This document shows, piece after piece, positions 6,089 through 6,701 of a stretch of DNA of 6,701 nucleotides (its first letter is position 1; each line of letters begins with the position of its first letter). The notes under the pieces were generated by a model. The model saw nothing but the letters and a program-made list of their open reading frames with translations, had not been told where the DNA came from and did not search any database. The stretch is from Clostridiales bacterium (lineage in GTDB: Bacteria; Bacillota_A; Clostridia; Christensenellales; CAG-917), in the NCBI GenBank assembly GCA_031282095.1, contig JAITEJ010000012.1, forward strand, positions 1 to 6,701, written 5' to 3'. A program made the position numbers and the translations under genes.

Positions 6089-6094
6089 TGATTA

Positions 6095-6123
6095 TTTATA
6101 ACATAAAGGTTGGTTTATGTCAA
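6095..6123 (-). promoter_or_regulatory. Strong sigma-A type promoter of the queuosine operon
   Basis: On the minus strand a perfect TTGACA (-35, 6118-6123) lies 17 bases from TATAAA (-10, 6095-6100). Transcription would begin near 6088 and run into the leader, the radical SAM gene and the transporter gene. Confidence 0.8.
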
Positions 6124-6209
6124 CAAACAACACCGCAAAGAATTTATAAAAAATAAGCGGCAAAAGCAAAGACCGTCACTTGCAACTCTTACTGTGTCGT
6201 ATTTAAAAG

Positions 6210-6239
6210 TTGACAATTGGGGGCAAATATACTTATAAG
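6210..6239 (+). promoter_or_regulatory. Promoter candidate facing the 97-bp repeat array
   Basis: TTGACA (6210-6215) and TATAAG (6234-6239, one mismatch to consensus) are 18 bases apart. Transcription would run rightward from about 6246. No open frame with a ribosome binding site follows before the repeats, so any transcript would be non-coding within this window, or would serve a gene beyond its edge. Confidence 0.45.
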
Positions 6240-6369
6240 GAAGCCGCTTACAAGTAGTGCGTGTCGGCGCTAATTAACGAAATAGGATAAAAGATGTCAA
6301 TTGCCGGCAAAAAAGAAATTAAATAATAACGGTTTGCAAGGATTGAATAACGTTTACCTGTTCAGGTGG

Positions 6370-6701
6370 GAAACATATAGTATATAAAACAAGACGCCGC
6401 GATTTACGGCGAAGCGGACGGGATTACGGATAGTTATAATTGACCTCAAGTCTGTCCCTAAAAGGAGAAACGTATAGTATATAAAACAAGACGCCGCGAT
6501 TTGCGGCGAAGCGGACGGGATTACAGATAATTATAATTTACCTCAAGTCTGTCCTTGAAAGGAGAAACGTATAGTATATAAAACAAGACGCCGCGATTTA
6601 CGGCGAAGCGGACGGGATTACAGATAATTATGATTGACCTTAAGTCTGTCCTTAAAAAGGGAAACATATAGTATATAAAACAAGACGCCGCGATTTACGG
6701 C
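6370..6701 (+). repeat. Tandem array of 97-bp units, three full copies and a partial
   Basis: Units start at 6370, 6467, 6564 and 6661, always with GAAAC(A/G)TATAGTATATAAA; the fourth runs off the window edge. The spacing is exactly 97 bases. Copies differ by a handful of substitutions, concentrated in the second half of the unit. Each unit carries a hairpin CGCCG/CGGCG (extended to CGCCGC/GCGGCG in copy 2) followed by GAAGCGGACGGG. A second possible stem pairs GGACGG with CTGTCC. The period is not a multiple of three and TAA stops recur, so it is not a protein repeat. Unlike CRISPR, there are no unique spacers. A small palindrome (ACCTG-TT-CAGGT, 6356-6367) sits just before the array. Confidence 0.93.

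Noticed and set aside
6370..6701. CRISPR array
   Set aside because: The whole 97-base unit is repeated with no unique spacers of constant length, and no cas genes are present.

Overview
The window looks like a piece of chromosome from a spore-forming clostridial Bacillota, probably an uncultured one. The case rests on an adjacent yabP-yabQ sporulation pair, Shine-Dalgarno sites and -35/-10 promoters of Gram-positive type, and a queuosine-salvage gene pair of a kind known from clostridia. The standard stop codons are used. Base composition is moderate, with long AT-richer gaps between genes. Coding density is low: roughly half of the window carries no intact gene. The lineage call is inference, since no marker gene is present.

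Left part (1-2480). About 580 bases hold no convincing gene, only a 15-bp perfect inverted repeat and a diverged direct repeat. A good promoter (585-613) then precedes a membrane-anchored SGNH/GDSL-type hydrolase (825-1541). Behind it lies a decayed gene (about 1773-2136), readable in one frame through three stop codons. Its 3' part has been triplicated as a 56-bp unit, which is not a multiple of three. A strong terminator (2481-2517) and tRNA-Arg(ACG) on the minus strand close this part.

Middle part (2594-4359). A non-coding stretch of nearly 500 bases with hairpins and a three-copy 18-base motif leads into yabP. A 285-base gap, perhaps holding a small ORF, separates yabP from yabQ. YabQ has the usual three-helix membrane core plus a long lysine-rich tail. 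Both genes serve endospore formation; YabQ acts in cortex formation at the outer forespore membrane.

Right part (4492-6701). A minus-strand operon converges on yabQ. It comprises a radical SAM protein (5232-5987) overlapping by 7 bases a YhhQ-family queuosine-precursor transporter (4492-5238). A near-consensus promoter (6095-6123) drives it through a leader of about 100 bases with mutually exclusive base pairings. The likely joint job is import of queuosine or a related precursor and release of the queuine base for tRNA modification. The window ends in a non-coding tandem array of 97-bp units (6370 to the edge), with a plus-strand promoter candidate (6210-6239) pointing into it.

No clear new multi-gene system was found. 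The points most worth following are the queuosine operon and its leader, the 97-bp array with the promoter facing it, and the decayed gene with its 56-bp triplication.
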